Below are positions 20,245-31,175 of a stretch of 64,000 nt of DNA, one piece after another (the stretch's first letter is position 1; each line of letters opens with the position of its first letter). Source of the DNA: Trichomonas vaginalis G3. Taxonomy: Eukaryota; Parabasalia; Trichomonadida; Trichomonadidae. The position numbers and the translations under genes were made by a program. Location of the stretch: the NCBI RefSeq assembly GCF_026262505.1, contig NC_067203.1:15884392-15948391 (forward strand). The letters are read 5' to 3'. The notes under the pieces are model-generated. The model saw only the letters and a list, made by a program, of their open reading frames with translations, had not been told where the DNA came from and ran no database searches.

Positions 20245-23200
20245 GGGTGCCCTATAGACGATAGCTCCCCCCCCCAGAAAAAATAACCTTAAATAAAACC
20301 AATGCTTTTCGAGACCTATTTTGGTACCTCCAAAAACATTTTTCTCGGCAAAAAATCAAGTTGATGTATTTTGTTTTGTCATCGTAGATACTCTAATTTT
20401 CGCCCAGTAATGTTATATAAAAGGAGCTTTTTTGTCGAAATGCAAAACAAAATTGGCCGTTAATGTGGTGAATTATCGATTTTTGGTACAGCATACTTTC
20501 TTATCAATGAATAAATGCAGCTACTTGATAAAAGAGTCTTCAAAAGCAACTTTTGAAAAAAAATATTCCTTATTTACATCAAGAGCCGAATACTTTTACG
20601 ATGAATATTAATAAAATTTGTCGGTATTTATTCTTACAGATTATCAGATCACAAAAGCCAAAAATTGTTTATTATTTTTTTCAGAATAAAAATTTCGAAT
20701 GTATCAATTATATCAAATACATACATTTTATTCATACATTACAAATGAAAGATTTAATTTTTGAAAAACCTAAATTTTTTCGAAAATCAAATATTTCGGT
20801 GTATTATATGCGCCTTTGTTTAAATTATTCGCCAATTCCTCATCACGAATGTAAGATATTTTGGTATTCCAAAAGAGAATCCATGAATTGATGTTTTCGT
20901 CCAAAATAATAATATTATATTGTCGACTGTGATAAGTTATTATGGCTACTAGTTTGGATTTTACAGCTGGATTGTTATTCCATGTGTAATCATCCAATGG
21001 AAACGTAAAACCAGCAACATCAATAAAAAGATAATCTGAAAAAGTAGGAGTAACTTGAAGTTCGTTATTATTAACAAGAGGAATGTCAATTTTATCTGTA
21101 AATCCCCAGCAGAATTTTTTGAAATAATCAATAAGATCTAGTTGCCTAGCTTCACATGCAAGCGATTCTTGTAATTGTTTGAAAGCATCAATTGGATCAG
21201 CTTGATGTATCTTTTGCCGTTTCGAGTAAGGTGATACAGATAAGTAACATCTGCATTTTCCGAAAAGTTCCGATTTGTGAGCGATAATATTTCTTTGTAT
21301 ATTAACTGTTGCTCATTGGGATTAGAGAATAATTCGTCAAATAGTTTGTGCATTAATGGTCGAAATGTAATAAGTTGAACAATAACGGCAAGAAAACTGA
21401 GATTTTTTCCAAGCTTGATACCAAGCTTTTGTTTTTTAGGCTTATCATGAGTTTTTCTGAGTGTCTGTGGAAGTTGTATCAAATCAGGATGAAAATCTGC
21501 TATCATTTCAAGAGATGGTGGATTGTGGCTGAGGACGTTAAGATAATTGATTGCGTTTATCTTAATTTTCTCAAAGTTATGAAAATCAGTAAAAGCTGAA
21601 TTCATAATTTCTTTTGCTTGCTGAGAATCGTAAACTGCAACAGCCGAGATGTTTTCTTCATTAATACGAATTAAAGACGAGTACGTATTATAAAGATCTT
21701 GTTTAAATTTGGATAATAAATTTTGGAATTCTTGAGGATCATCTGGAATTTCCTTCGCCTTGAAGAAAAATGAAAACCTTTTCCAATCTGGTGGTACTTT
21801 GATATCGGAACCAAATATAGATTTTTTGTTGAATTTTGGATAATCTGTTGGAAGTGAAAGATTTTCAGATTCTGACGGTTCTTCATCCGCTGGCGGATCC
21901 TCATCGTCAGTGTATTCAATTTTTTCGGATCTGGATCCATCTTTTGACGGTTTATGAGGAACTAAGTCAGCGAATTCTGGGTCAATTTCATCTGGAATGT
22001 AATGAACGCATCTGTTATGATTTCTGTAGTTTTCCGAAGTTCTTCTGATATGGTCATAATCGGATTTATTTTCGAAATTTAATATAACTTGTAAAATATC
22101 TTCATCAAAATAAGAATCATCTATACCCATTAATCTTCTTAGTTTTGTCTTCCAATTGTCTTCATTATACGCAAATACAGAAACAAAAATTCTGGCTGGA
22201 AATCCAATAATCCAACGAAGATTTTTTGGGACTAAATGGGCTTTCAATGAATTGAAAGCTTCGTTGAAATTTGTATGATATTGTTTGCTGATTCTTAGAA
22301 ACAATGGAGCAATATTTGTAATAATTTCTCTTTTTTCGATATGCTCTGGTGATTCTCCTGGATATCTATTAATTAATCCCATCCATCTCTGAACCTTTTG
22401 CTCTGGTTTTAATGTTGGGCATGCAAAAAGGATCCTAAATATTTTTTCAAATTTAGGATATTTAGTGACAATTTTTGAAAATGCTGATTTTATCACATGA
22501 TTTGGATCTCTTACATGTGATAATTGTGCACCAGAATTCTCTATCATTGTTGAATCTTTAACATCACCATCTGAACAAAAAACTTTTATTTTTTTCCATA
22601 AATCAGATTTCAACATATCACGTAATGCATAGCTTTCCATTAATCCTGGTGAAATTTTTGGTTCAACCAAAATTTTGGGACTTTTGAATTTTATTAATTC
22701 TGGATGCCTTGAAACTATTCTAAAATCTAATATTTTGTTTGTATTTATATCTATAAGCGTAATGACGGCATGTAAAGCATCGCGCTTAGAACTCCATGCG
22801 CAATCTAATGAAACATTAAATTTGTATTCTGAATCATGTTTAAGAATTTCTTGTATATTAGCTTCACAACTTGCTGTTGCAACTTTCTCAAGATCTGGCA
22901 ATATGCTCTTTAGATGCGCAAGTAATGTAGTTTCTGTTGGGCAATGAAAGTTTAGGAGTGATGCCAATTCGATGTGTTTTGAAAATCCTGCACCAGATAT
23001 AAGAGAAATGTAAGTATGAAGATTCTTGACAACGTCACTATACGGAACTCCAGGCTTAAATTTGACGTTGAATATTGTTTCTTCCTTAACATTTGATTGT
23101 GAATGATCTTGTTTTGAATTAAGCTGGTTTAGATTAATGAAATGCGAAAAAGGTTTCTTATTTGAATAAACAGTCCGATGATAGACCCTTTTTTGGCAGT

Positions 23201-23736
23201 CATCAGCTTTATATGTTATTAATATCTCTTCAATTGTGTATCCTTCCATGATTGGAATAGAATACTCCATAGGAAGAGCTAAAATCCCGCCAAATTTTAC
23301 GGTTTTTTTAATACAAAAGCAATCAAAGTGAATAAAGCAAAGATATATATTGTATTTAATCAGTCAATTGATATTGGGTAGAATATATGCTCAATATTTC
23401 ATTTTTCAAATTTATTATTTCAAAAAACCAATAATTGGCGACATTGTTTACTGTAATAATTGTTTTTAATGAAAATACTATATGCCTTCCTTATTTTCTT
23501 TCTTTTTTATTTTTTTGAAAAAATCAAAAAAACTCGAAAAAAAATCAAAAAATCAAAAAATCGATGAATTCTCAACGTAATTTAAATCTTCAAAATCGTA
23601 GAGATTGGTCATAATATAACTAAGCATTATGATATGGTAAAGTTCAAAAAATCTCTCTCTTGAACGAGATAAAAGCTTAACAGAAATAACCTTAAAAGTG
23701 CTTTTCTGAGGGTGGTCTATCGTCTATAGGGCACCC
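20245..23736 (-). mobile_element. DNA transposon with 20-bp TIRs and DDE transposase fused to a ubiquitin-protease-like domain
   Basis: Both ends carry GGGTGCCCTATAGACGATAG in inverted orientation. Imperfect similarity continues inward (CAGAAAA, then AACCTTAA or its complement). ATAA is present at 20241-20244 and 23737-23740 as a 4-bp target duplication. The element is 3492 bp and holds one gene, on the minus strand. A 4-bp AT-only duplication and the GGG start recall TTAA-type DNA transposons such as Kolobok, but the superfamily is an inference. The insertion lies exactly at the start of the DHHC gene. A run of nine C after the left repeat is unusual for this genome. Confidence 0.9.
20770..23270 (-). 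pseudogene. Transposase with C-terminal USP-like (peptidase C19) domain, one frameshift
   Basis: The open frame 23270-21138 encodes 710 residues. Candidate catalytic acids are D156 in SLDCAWSSKRDALHAV, D234/D236 in FCSDGDVKDS and E337 in TNFNEAFNSLKAH. VRDPNHVIK near 253-261 is a further DDE-type landmark. An acidic linker (450-470) follows. From residue 617, GIKLGKNLSFLAVIVQL aligns without gaps to the USP Cys box (GLxNLGNTCFLNAVLQ), but Ser625 replaces the catalytic Cys. Near 21211-21230 the frame shifts by one base. The domain then continues to 20770 with QADPIDAFKQLQESL (the USP QxDAxEF box) and KLVAIITYHSRQYN, ending in WILFWNTKIS and YLIFEKI. The catalytic GHY is RQY here. So the transposase appears fused to a catalytically dead deubiquitinase-like domain. 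Fusion is seen in sequence; inactivity and role are inferred. Confidence 0.75.
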
Positions 23737-24306
23737 ATAAAAATCTCTGAAAAATTGAAGAACTCCTTTTTGAGTTGACAACTTTTTTAGTCGCTTCAGA
23801 AAAGATTTTTTATTTTTCGCAAGGAGAAATAGAATTATCTTATTGAAAGTATAATGATGGAAGTCAAATGACATTAAAACGGAAAATGCTAAATTCTTTG
23901 CCAACTCTGATAAAGCTAAATCTGAATTGAGCACAAGGTGGTTACAATTTTATACTGTAGTAATCATCAAATTTGCAAATATGCCTGAAAATTATAGCAG
24001 ATAAAGGAATTTAAAATGCAATTTCATCGCATTGCATCACCTACGCAAAAGTTGTCTTTTGTTCAAATATTCTGTGTTATGTTAGTGCATTTATTGAGCT
24101 CATTCTCAGGCAGGAAAAGATGAGACTAAATTTAGCAATTTCAGCTTACACCAGCGCGCAACTGCTATCAATAATACATGACGAGTTGATTTATTTTTTA
24201 ATTTCTTATTTAAACTTGAGCGTTGTTGATAAATTGGATGCAATATCGTGTTTTTATATGGATCCTGTTTTAAGGTTAAATCTTTCAATATGGTTGAAAT
24301 CTTTAA
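23737..24306. other. Former upstream region of the DHHC gene, and spacer
   Basis: The part from 23741 rightward is the sequence that would adjoin the DHHC start codon if the transposon were absent. On the minus strand it reads CTTCAATTTTTCAGAGATTT just before the duplicated TTAT. The short open frame here (23692-23934, minus) runs into the transposon repeat and has no family signature, so I do not call it. The remainder up to 24306 holds nothing recognised. Confidence 0.55.
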
Positions 24307-26817
24307 TTTCTGAGTAATATCCTTTTATTTTTTCTTGCCTATAATGATAAAAGAGGAGTCACTTACTCAGATGATAAAACAATTCTTAAATTTGCACCAA
24401 AAGAACTCAGTGGAGAATATACAATTCTCCCTGAGTGTACTACGATCCAAGGAGGTGCAAGAGTTGAACTAAGTCCATTCTACTTATGCAGAAATACGAT
24501 TACATCTATTATATTTGGCAAAGGAAGTCTTTTAACAACACTTTGCTATGGCTGCTTCTCAGAATCAGTATTAGTTACAGTGGATATGGGCGAATGCACA
24601 AAATTATTAAAATTAAACAATAAAGCATTTTATAACTGTACAAAATTAAAATCGATAATAACGCCACCCTGTATTACAGCTCTTGGAACAGGCTGTTTCT
24701 ATAATACTTTTTCATTACAAAGGATAGATTTTCCTGATTCTCTTGAAACTATTCCTGACTGGGATAGCACTGATTACAATGAATTCCAGTCTTCAGGAAT
24801 TACAGAGATTTCAATTGGCGAAAACTCTAATTTGACTTATATTGGAACAGATGCATTCTCAACAACTAAATTGAAATATTTTACAATTCCTTCAAAATTA
24901 AGAATGCAAGATGGATCATGCTTCCAAGCTTGCCCGATTATTAGTATTAGTATTGATAAGAGAAATCCATATTACAAAACTGATGGAACTTCTATTTTTT
25001 CTGGATCGGATTTTTCAACTTTATTCTACGTAAGTTCAGCGCTTACTGGAACATATCAGATTCCGACTTTCATTAAAAGGATTGGTAATTCTGCTTTCAG
25101 ATATGGTAATATCAGTAAAATTGTTCTAACATCAAATGTGACATCTCTTGAAAATTGGTGCTTTGCTGGTTCTCAAATAACAGAATTTAAATTTACAGAT
25201 CAAATTACATTTATTGGATCATGGATATTTGGATACTGTAAAAAATTAGTATCAGTAACATTAGATGAAAAATTGACAAAAATTCCTTCGAATATGTTTT
25301 CAAATTGTTATGCTCTGAAAAACGTCAACATTCCACCAAAGTTGACATCAATAGGTGCTTCAGCTTTCTCTGGATGTAGTTCACTTAAATCAATAACCCT
25401 TCCTGAAACATTGACAGAACTTGGTGATGGAGCATTCACTGGGACTGGCGAAATTAACATCACCTCTTTTAGTCCAGCTTTTTATTCAGAAAACTTCCTT
25501 ACATATAAAGACAATAAAGAAACATTGATTTTATACACAGGTTCAAATACTGACAATGATCTTTCGATTATAAATTATTGTAAAAGTATTAGTGATCTCA
25601 CATTTAAGGATAAAAAACTTCGAGATGTTACTTTCCAGAGCGAAGATCCTGAAATTAACATGACTATTGGAAAGCAGGCCTTTCAATCTTCTACTATTAG
25701 ATCCATTATTTTTCCACCTGGATTAGTCTCGATTGGGATAAATGCATTCGATCGTTGCGGATCTCTGAAAAATGTTACCTTCAAAGGAAATAAATTAAAA
25801 TCCATTCCTAACTACTGTTTTAATAACAACAAAAATCTTGAACACATCACACTTCCATCATCCATCGAGATTATTGGTGAGTATGCATTCGCGAACTGTC
25901 CACACATTGGAGATATTGGCATCTCTGGCATGATCAACCTGATTTCTGTTGGTGCTTATGCATTCTTTTATAGTGGTCTGAGCACAGCGAATCTTGCAAA
26001 CAGTGGCTGTGTAGTTGACATCAAGTGCTTCATGGGCTCATCAATTAGTGAACTCACAATTAGCTCTTCTATTCCTCAGCAACTCTGTCAGTACTGTGTA
26101 TCTCTTGAAAAACTCACTCTGAAGATCGGTGTTTCAGTGATCGGACCATATGCATTTGATGGTTGCACATCTCTCCAAGGATTCATCATTCCTAGTACTC
26201 TTTCCAACATCCAAAGTTTTGCATTCCAGACCTGCACATCTCTTTCCACTGTCTACATGAATGGCGAATGCACCCTATCTAGAGTTGATGGTGGCTGTTT
26301 CTACGAATGCTTCAGTCTCACAGAAATCATATTGCCTCCATCAGATCAAAGATATCGTTTTGAGAACGGCGCACTCACAGACTACGATCAAACAAATCTC
26401 ATTGTCTTCCTTCCTTACAGTGGAGTCAAGAACTTCATTGTTCCTATGACGATGAGAACGATTGGTCAATGTGCTTTCATGGGCAGTCCATCACTTATCA
26501 GAGTTTTCTTCAACGGCAACAATATCCAGAAGATAGACTACCAAGCATTCAAAGACTGCAAAAATCTCAATCTCGTCTTCTTCTCATCATCCAGCATCAA
26601 AACCATCGGTGACCAAGCTTTTGATGGCTGCAGTCTTCTTCGCAAGTGCGGTTCTTTCTCAGCTCCATCAAGTGCTCAGAAGATCATCATTGAGCAAGGT
26701 AAGATACCTTCGATTGCATTTAAAGATGATTGTGGTTTATCGAATTCATGTAAAAATGCAAAGCATTTTGAAATTTCAGCCTCATATCTATATCCTTTTA
26801 TATCTATGTCTATATAA
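24307..26817 (+). CDS. BspA-like leucine-rich repeat surface protein, start codon uncertain
   Basis: The frame is open from 24307 and contains about 28 LRR_5-type (Treponema/BspA) repeats with the recurrent pattern IGxxAFxxCxSLxxIxLPxxLxxI. It ends after ASYLYPFISMSI with no C-terminal membrane span. BspA-like proteins are a very large trichomonad family thought to act in host or bacterial attachment. The first in-frame ATG is only at 24586. The 91-93 preceding codons are clearly part of the protein: NILLFFLAY looks like a signal peptide core, followed by VTYSDDKTILKFAPKELSGEYTI with the usual N-terminal layout. There is no ATG before them; a TAA (24304-24306) stands where the initiator would be expected. 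Either the start codon was lost (a very young pseudogene) or translation begins within the repeats. Codon composition changes to more C-ending codons after about 25850, suggesting a mosaic gene. Confidence 0.8.
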   Translation, partial: FLSNILLFFLAYNDKRGVTYSDDKTILKFAPKELSGEYTILPECTTIQGGARVELSPFYLCRNTITSIIFGKGSLLTTLCYGCFSESVLVTVDMGECTKLLKLNNKAFYNCTKLKSIITPPCITALGTGCFYNTFSLQRIDFPDSLETIPDWDSTDYNEFQSSGITEISIGENSNLTYIGTDAFSTTKLKYFTIPSKLRMQDGSCFQACPIISISIDKRNPYYKTDGTSIFSGSDFSTLFYVSSALTGTYQIPTFIKRIGNSAFRYGNISKIVLTSNVTSLENWCFAGSQITEFKFTDQITFIGSWIFGYCKKLVSVTLDEKLTKIPSNMFSNCYALKNVNIPPKLTSIGASAFSGCSSLKSITLPETLTELGDGAFTGTGEINITSFSPAFYSENFLTYKDNKETLILYTGSNTDNDLSIINYCKSISDLTFKDKKLRDVTFQSEDPEINMTIGKQAFQSSTIRSIIFPPGLVSIGINAFDRCGSLKNVTFKGNKLKSIPNYCFNNNKNLEHITLPSSIEIIGEYAFANCPHIGDIGISGMINLISVGAYAFFYSGLSTANLANSGCVVDIKCFMGSSISELTISSSIPQQLCQYCVSLEKLTLKIGVSVIGPYAFDGCTSLQGFIIPSTLSNIQSFAFQTCTSLSTVYMNGECTLSRVDGGCFYECFSLTEIILPPSDQRYRFENGALTDYDQTNLIVFLPYSGVKNFIVPMTMRTIGQCAFMGSPSLIRVFFNGNNIQKIDYQAFKDCKNLNLVFFSSSSIKTIGDQAFDGCSLLRKCGSFSAPSSAQKIIIEQGKIPSIAFKDDCGLSNSCKNAKHFEISASYLYPFISMSI

Positions 26818-27850
26818 TAAAAAATGTTTGTCCTTAGTATATATATATTAAAACAATAATGAGAAATTTCAAGTGTGTCTGGAGAGAGTTATTTCCGAAT
26901 GCACATATGATGTTTTTCAACTTTTTCAACTTTTTTGAAATCATTCGTTGTTATATTGATGAATTTTTTCGATTTGTCATAAAAATTGAAAAAAGTCAAG
27001 GAAAATGATAGAATAAATATGCACATTTTATAGGCAGTTCGAATGATCATCCAAACAAAATATTTTCAAATAATTATTATTTATCCAATACCCTACTTTC
27101 CCAACATTTAGAATAAGGTTATTGCCCTAAAATTCAGTTATAGACACTTAGGAGAGCATTTAAACCATGATATTTTGGCATATGATAGAGAAACATCTTA
27201 TAAACATTTTCAGTATGTTTTCCTATAAAATAACGATCTCACATGAAATTACTAAAATATCAAATTTTGATTTTCACTTTAAAGTTGGGAGAATACTCTA
27301 CAGTGACAGGGTATACAATTTTAACCTTTGTTTTGATTATAAATAAAGTATTGATAGAGATATGAGTTGTACAGAATTATACACGTGTGTTTAATCAAAT
27401 GTAAGTTGTGCAACAATAATGATTAGCTAGATAGTATATTAAGGAACTGTGATTTATGATCTAATTCAATAAGATGTAAATGATATTCAAATATATTAAA
27501 TAAATGCGAATGTTCAAGATGTGAAATCGGTTAGTTAATTGTTGTATATAGATATTTTACTGTGATTAATGAATTTTTTAACAATTTAAAATTATCAAAT
27601 TTCAAAATATGCGCAATGAGATAATTTGAGAGTATTTTGAGAACTGAAGACTTATGATTTAGTGTTTTTGAATAAGCACATCAATATAAAGATAGAAAAT
27701 AAATTGAGATATAATTTTTTTGAAGGTATTAAAGGGTGGAGGTAGTAGGATAAATTTTTAATGTTCTATACTTTCATGGCAAATAATTAAATAGAAGTAA
27801 AACTTTGTTTTAAGAATTGAAAATTTTAAATAAAAAAGGAATGTTAGTAA
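26818..27850. other. AT-rich spacer before hairpin arrays
   Basis: No gene. It includes the left member of a 25-bp inverted repeat pair at 27089. Otherwise only AT-rich sequence with frequent TATATA runs. Confidence 0.6.
27089..27113 (+). repeat. 25-bp inverted repeat, left member (partner 33426-33450)
   Basis: TACCCTACTTTCCCAACATT plus TAGAA. Its reverse complement, with one mismatch, ends at 33450. Both copies begin with TA next to CCC, so TA could be a target duplication. The pair brackets 6.36 kb of gene-free, hairpin-rich sequence. The match is too long to be chance. Confidence 0.75.
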
Positions 27851-28378
27851 TGCTAATTTATTTGATTCCGGGGGACACCCCGGTTATCAAATATATTTAT
27901 TAAAATGGAAAATCTTCACTTTTCGAAAAAATCGAAACTGCAAGGATCTCTGATTCTCGATATGATAATTTATTTGATTCCGGGGACGCCCCGGTTATCA
28001 AATATATTTTAGAACGGAAAATCTCTCACTTTTCGAAAAAATCGAAACTGCAAGGATCTCCGATTCTCGATATGATAATTTATTTGATTCCGGGGACACC
28101 CCGGTTATCAAATATATTTATTAGAACGGAAAATCTCTCACTTTTCGAAAAAATCGAAACTGCAAGGATCTCCGATTCTCGATATGATAATTTATTTGAT
28201 TCCGGGGGACACCCCGGTTATCAAATATATTTATTAGAACGGAAAATCTCTCACTTTTCGAAAAAATCGAAACTGCAAGGATCTCCGATTCTCGATATGA
28301 TAATTTATTTGATTCCGGGGGACACCCCGGTTATCAAATATATTTATTAGAACGGAAAATCTCTCACTTTTCGAAATT
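27851..28378 (+). repeat. Tandem array, about 112-bp unit, 4.7 copies, each with a palindrome
   Basis: TTTGATTCC recurs at 27861, 27973, 28083, 28195 and 28308, so the unit is 110-113 bases. Each unit has a strong palindrome: TATTTGATTCCGGGG pairs with CCCCGGTTATCAAATA around a three-base loop. A spacer with CTTTTCGAAAAAATCGAAAC follows. Copies differ by a few bases in the palindrome loop and in the TATT after it. No coding meaning is visible. Confidence 0.9.
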
Positions 28379-28459
28379 TTTTTTAACAAAAATATGGCAT
28401 TCTTAAATTATAGTTACATGTTATTTCACAATCATTATCATTAAAAAATTCAATTATTC

Positions 28460-28640
28460 AAGTTGTTTTGTCCCGACGGTTTTTACGGTTATAAAAATGG
28501 TTGCGAACTCAATCCATCAGCAAAATGTCGGTTGGGGTGCCCTTCTTGGCCTCCTGAGTACTCACCAAGATACCCCCAGCTCCCGCAAAACACCTCCCTT
28601 AGGTGAGCATTAACTGATGACATGAGTTAACAATTCTACA
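28460..28640. other. GC-richer segment with stem-loops
   Basis: A short GC-richer stretch stands between the two arrays. Around 28532-28580, GGGGT and TCTTGG can pair with CCAAGA and ACCCC across a loop containing GAGTACTC. Around 28609-28630, TTAACT faces AGTTAA. This could be a structured RNA or a further palindromic repeat unit. It matches no RNA family I can name. Confidence 0.35.
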
Positions 28641-28700
28641 AAATCATCAAGCATGAAGGTTTATGATTTATAAATCAAAATCTCAGAAACTGCTTGACTT

Positions 28701-28972
28701 TGCAAGTTGCTGTCTTTACCGGTTACTCTGCTGCAATCTCTTTTCTGATTGCAGGCAGAGTTCTGCATCCTGAGGACATTGCCTTGCAGATATGCTTGTA
28801 ATCACTACGTGAGCAACTTGGTGTTGCAAGTTGCTGTCTTTACCGGTTACTCTGCTGCAATCTCTTTTCTGATTGCAGGCAAAGTTCTGCATCCTGAGGA
28901 CATTGCCTTGCAGATATGCTTGTAATCACTACGTGAGCAACTTGGTGTTGCAAGTTGCTGTCTTTACCGGTT
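28701..28972 (+). repeat. Tandem array, 124-bp unit, 2.2 copies, hairpin-bearing
   Basis: GCAAGTTGCTGTCTTTACCG recurs at 28702, 28826 and 28950. Each unit has a stem CTCTGC-TGCAATC paired with GATTGCA-GGCAGAG (loop TCTTTTCT). A second stem, GCAACTTG/CAAGTTGC, spans the unit junction. The part CTGAGGACATTGCC resembles GGGAGACATTGCC of the 122-bp units at 29761-32039, so the two arrays look like diverged members of one family. Confidence 0.85.
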
Positions 28973-29069
28973 AGCTTTTTTTGAAGTTTCTTCGCATCTT
29001 ATATAAGCTCTAGATCAATATTTATCATCAGAATTTGCATCTCATAAAGCACGATATTAATCAAATAGG

Positions 29070-29120
29070 CAAATTTCATTCGGAGTCTCTCATTAAATGA
29101 GAAACTCCGAATGAGATTTG
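29070..29120. repeat. Long palindrome with TCTCATTAAATGAGA apex
   Basis: A 51-base near-perfect palindrome. The outer stem ends CAAAT/ATTTG, the middle stem is TCATTCGGAGT/ACTCCGAATGA, and the inner stem is TCTCATT/AATGAGA around AA. Mismatches are few. The apex AGTCTCTCATTAAATG recurs at 56572-56587 on a different stem. Confidence 0.85.
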
Positions 29121-29184
29121 CTCTAAGGTAATGTACTTGTTATGCTTGGCCTAGAAGCAAGGAGGAAACATGTATATGGTTTGT

Positions 29185-29247
29185 TTATACTGAAGTTATC
29201 TGGAATTCTCTCAATTGAGGATTCAAATCCAGATAACAGCAGTATAA
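29185..29247. repeat. Long nested palindrome
   Basis: TTATACTG pairs with CAGTATAA, GTTATCTGG with CCAGATAAC, and GAAT-CTC with GAG-GATTC around TCAATT, giving a 63-base hairpin. It lies 65 bases past the palindrome at 29070 and has a similar apex (TCTCTCAATTGAG). Confidence 0.8.
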
Positions 29248-29760
29248 GTTAATATTGTTGTGCACCTCAGGTTGTTTATAGGCCCGAGAACGAGAAAAGA
29301 ATTTATGGTGTGAATTGGCTCGATATATACCTACGCTCTGTAAAAAATACGTTATATTTTCTTTCATATGAGAAAAATGTTTTTCTTTTTTATAATACTA
29401 TGTGCTTTGTTACTTCATAAATTGTCTATTTTTCTTATTAAAACCTATTTTTTCCGTGTGATTCGGAATCTACGCATTCAAAAAATGCGTTTTCCGCTCT
29501 CAGAACGCGAAAATATGAACTACATGACGAGATAAATCGATTTATTATGTTCCTAAATATTCTCATTTTTCAATCTTGCTCAATACTCAAAAATAAGCAG
29601 ACTCTCAAATAGAGAACATAAAATAACTCATATTTATCATATTAAAATTTTGAAAAAGTCTCCCGAAAAAATCATATTTCGAAAATTTCGAAAAAAATAA
29701 GTACATTTTTCGCCAAAGAAAAAAGAAAAATGTTTTTTTTTGAATTTTTGATGATAATAT

Positions 29761-30137
29761 GCACTCCTGACGGTCGCAGTGTCTCATTCTGGGAGACATT
29801 GCCTGTGCATGTCTCCCAGAATGGCATACTGTTCCGCATTCAAGTTATGAATGCGGAACTTTGACCGACAAGAGTGCATTGTGCACTCTTGTTGGTCTGC
29901 ATGTGTCATTCCGGGAGACATTGCCTGTGCATGTCTCCCAGAATGGCATACTGTTCCGCATTCATAACTTGAATGCGGAACTTTGACCGACAAGAGTGCA
30001 TTGTGCACTCTTGTTGGTCTGCATGTGTCATTCCGGGAGACATTGCCTGTGCATGTCTCCCAGAACGAGACAATTTATTGCAATCAGAATACGATTGCAA
30101 AACTTTGACCGACAAGAGTGCATTGTGCACTCTTGTT
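29761..30137 (-). repeat. 122-bp hairpin units, left arm (about 3 copies)
   Basis: Third-hairpin order from the outside inward: A (29831-29859), A (29953-29981), B (about 30073-30100). In the outer A copy the loop is AGTTA, whereas in the next it is TAACT, its reverse complement: the hairpin has been inverted in place. The outermost unit is degenerate. Confidence 0.85.
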
Positions 30138-31175
30138 TGTCATCCACTATGATACTTAGAGAAAATACTTTACTTACATTATTTAAAATATTAATTTCCC
30201 TATTTAATATTTATTTATTATTTTTTGTGCTTTATATTCCCTATGGCATGTACTGAACTATTTTATAGACTCTACCGAGCTATCTCCACATATAAACATT
30301 TGACAATAACACATATATACTCTCTTCATATTCTAGTCTCATGACATATTATTGCAAAAGCTATATTTATACAGCATACCTCATAAAGTCTCATTATATC
30401 CCTATCTAAGCGTTCAAAACCTATTTTCCCCACGTAATCTGATTCTTCAGGCTCCGCTGATTCGATTTCTGCTGTCAGATCGTGAAAATATGAATCACAT
30501 AACAAGATAAACACAAATCCAAAATAATAATGTTTTCTTCAAATTGACTCTTCCACGATATTCATATATTTGTTATTAATTCCGTTTTCCCTTACAAATG
30601 TATTTAATTTTCTGAATAATACGTATTATAAAATGAATATCTCAAAAACTAAATTAAAAAATTAATACTGGGTAATAACTAGATATATTGTGACTTTTTG
30701 AATTCACACACTTTTGGAAAAAATTGAATTTTTCTAAAATGATGTTGTTTGAACATGAACTTAAAGAGTTTTTTTACGTAAAATATCAAGTTGGGTAACT
30801 TGTGTTTATCTTGTTATGTGATTCATATTTTCACGATCTGACAGCAGAAATCGAATCAGCGGAGCCTGAAGAATCAGATTACGTGGGGAAAATAGGTTTT
30901 GAACGCTTAGATAGGGCTAAAATGAGACTTTATGAGATGTGTATAAATATAGCTTTTGCAATAATATGTGTCATGAGACTAGAATATGAAGAGAGTATAT
31001 ATGTGTTATTGTCAAGTTTATATGTGGAGATAGCTCGGTAGAGTCTATAAAATAGTTCAGTACATGCCATAGGGAATATAAAGCACAAAAAATAATAAAT
31101 AAATATTAAATAGGGAAATTAATATTTTAAATAATGTAAGTAAAGTATTTTCTCTAAGTATCATAGTGGATGACA

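Noticed and set aside
23692-23934. 80-codon minus-strand frame overlapping the transposon end
   Set aside because: It runs into the terminal repeat, is out of frame with the DHHC gene and has no recognisable sequence.
30326-31041. Two short frames starting MFILLCDSYFHDLTAEIESA
   Set aside because: They are the same sequence in the two inverted arms of the foldback element, lack any family signal, and the second part diverges without constraint.
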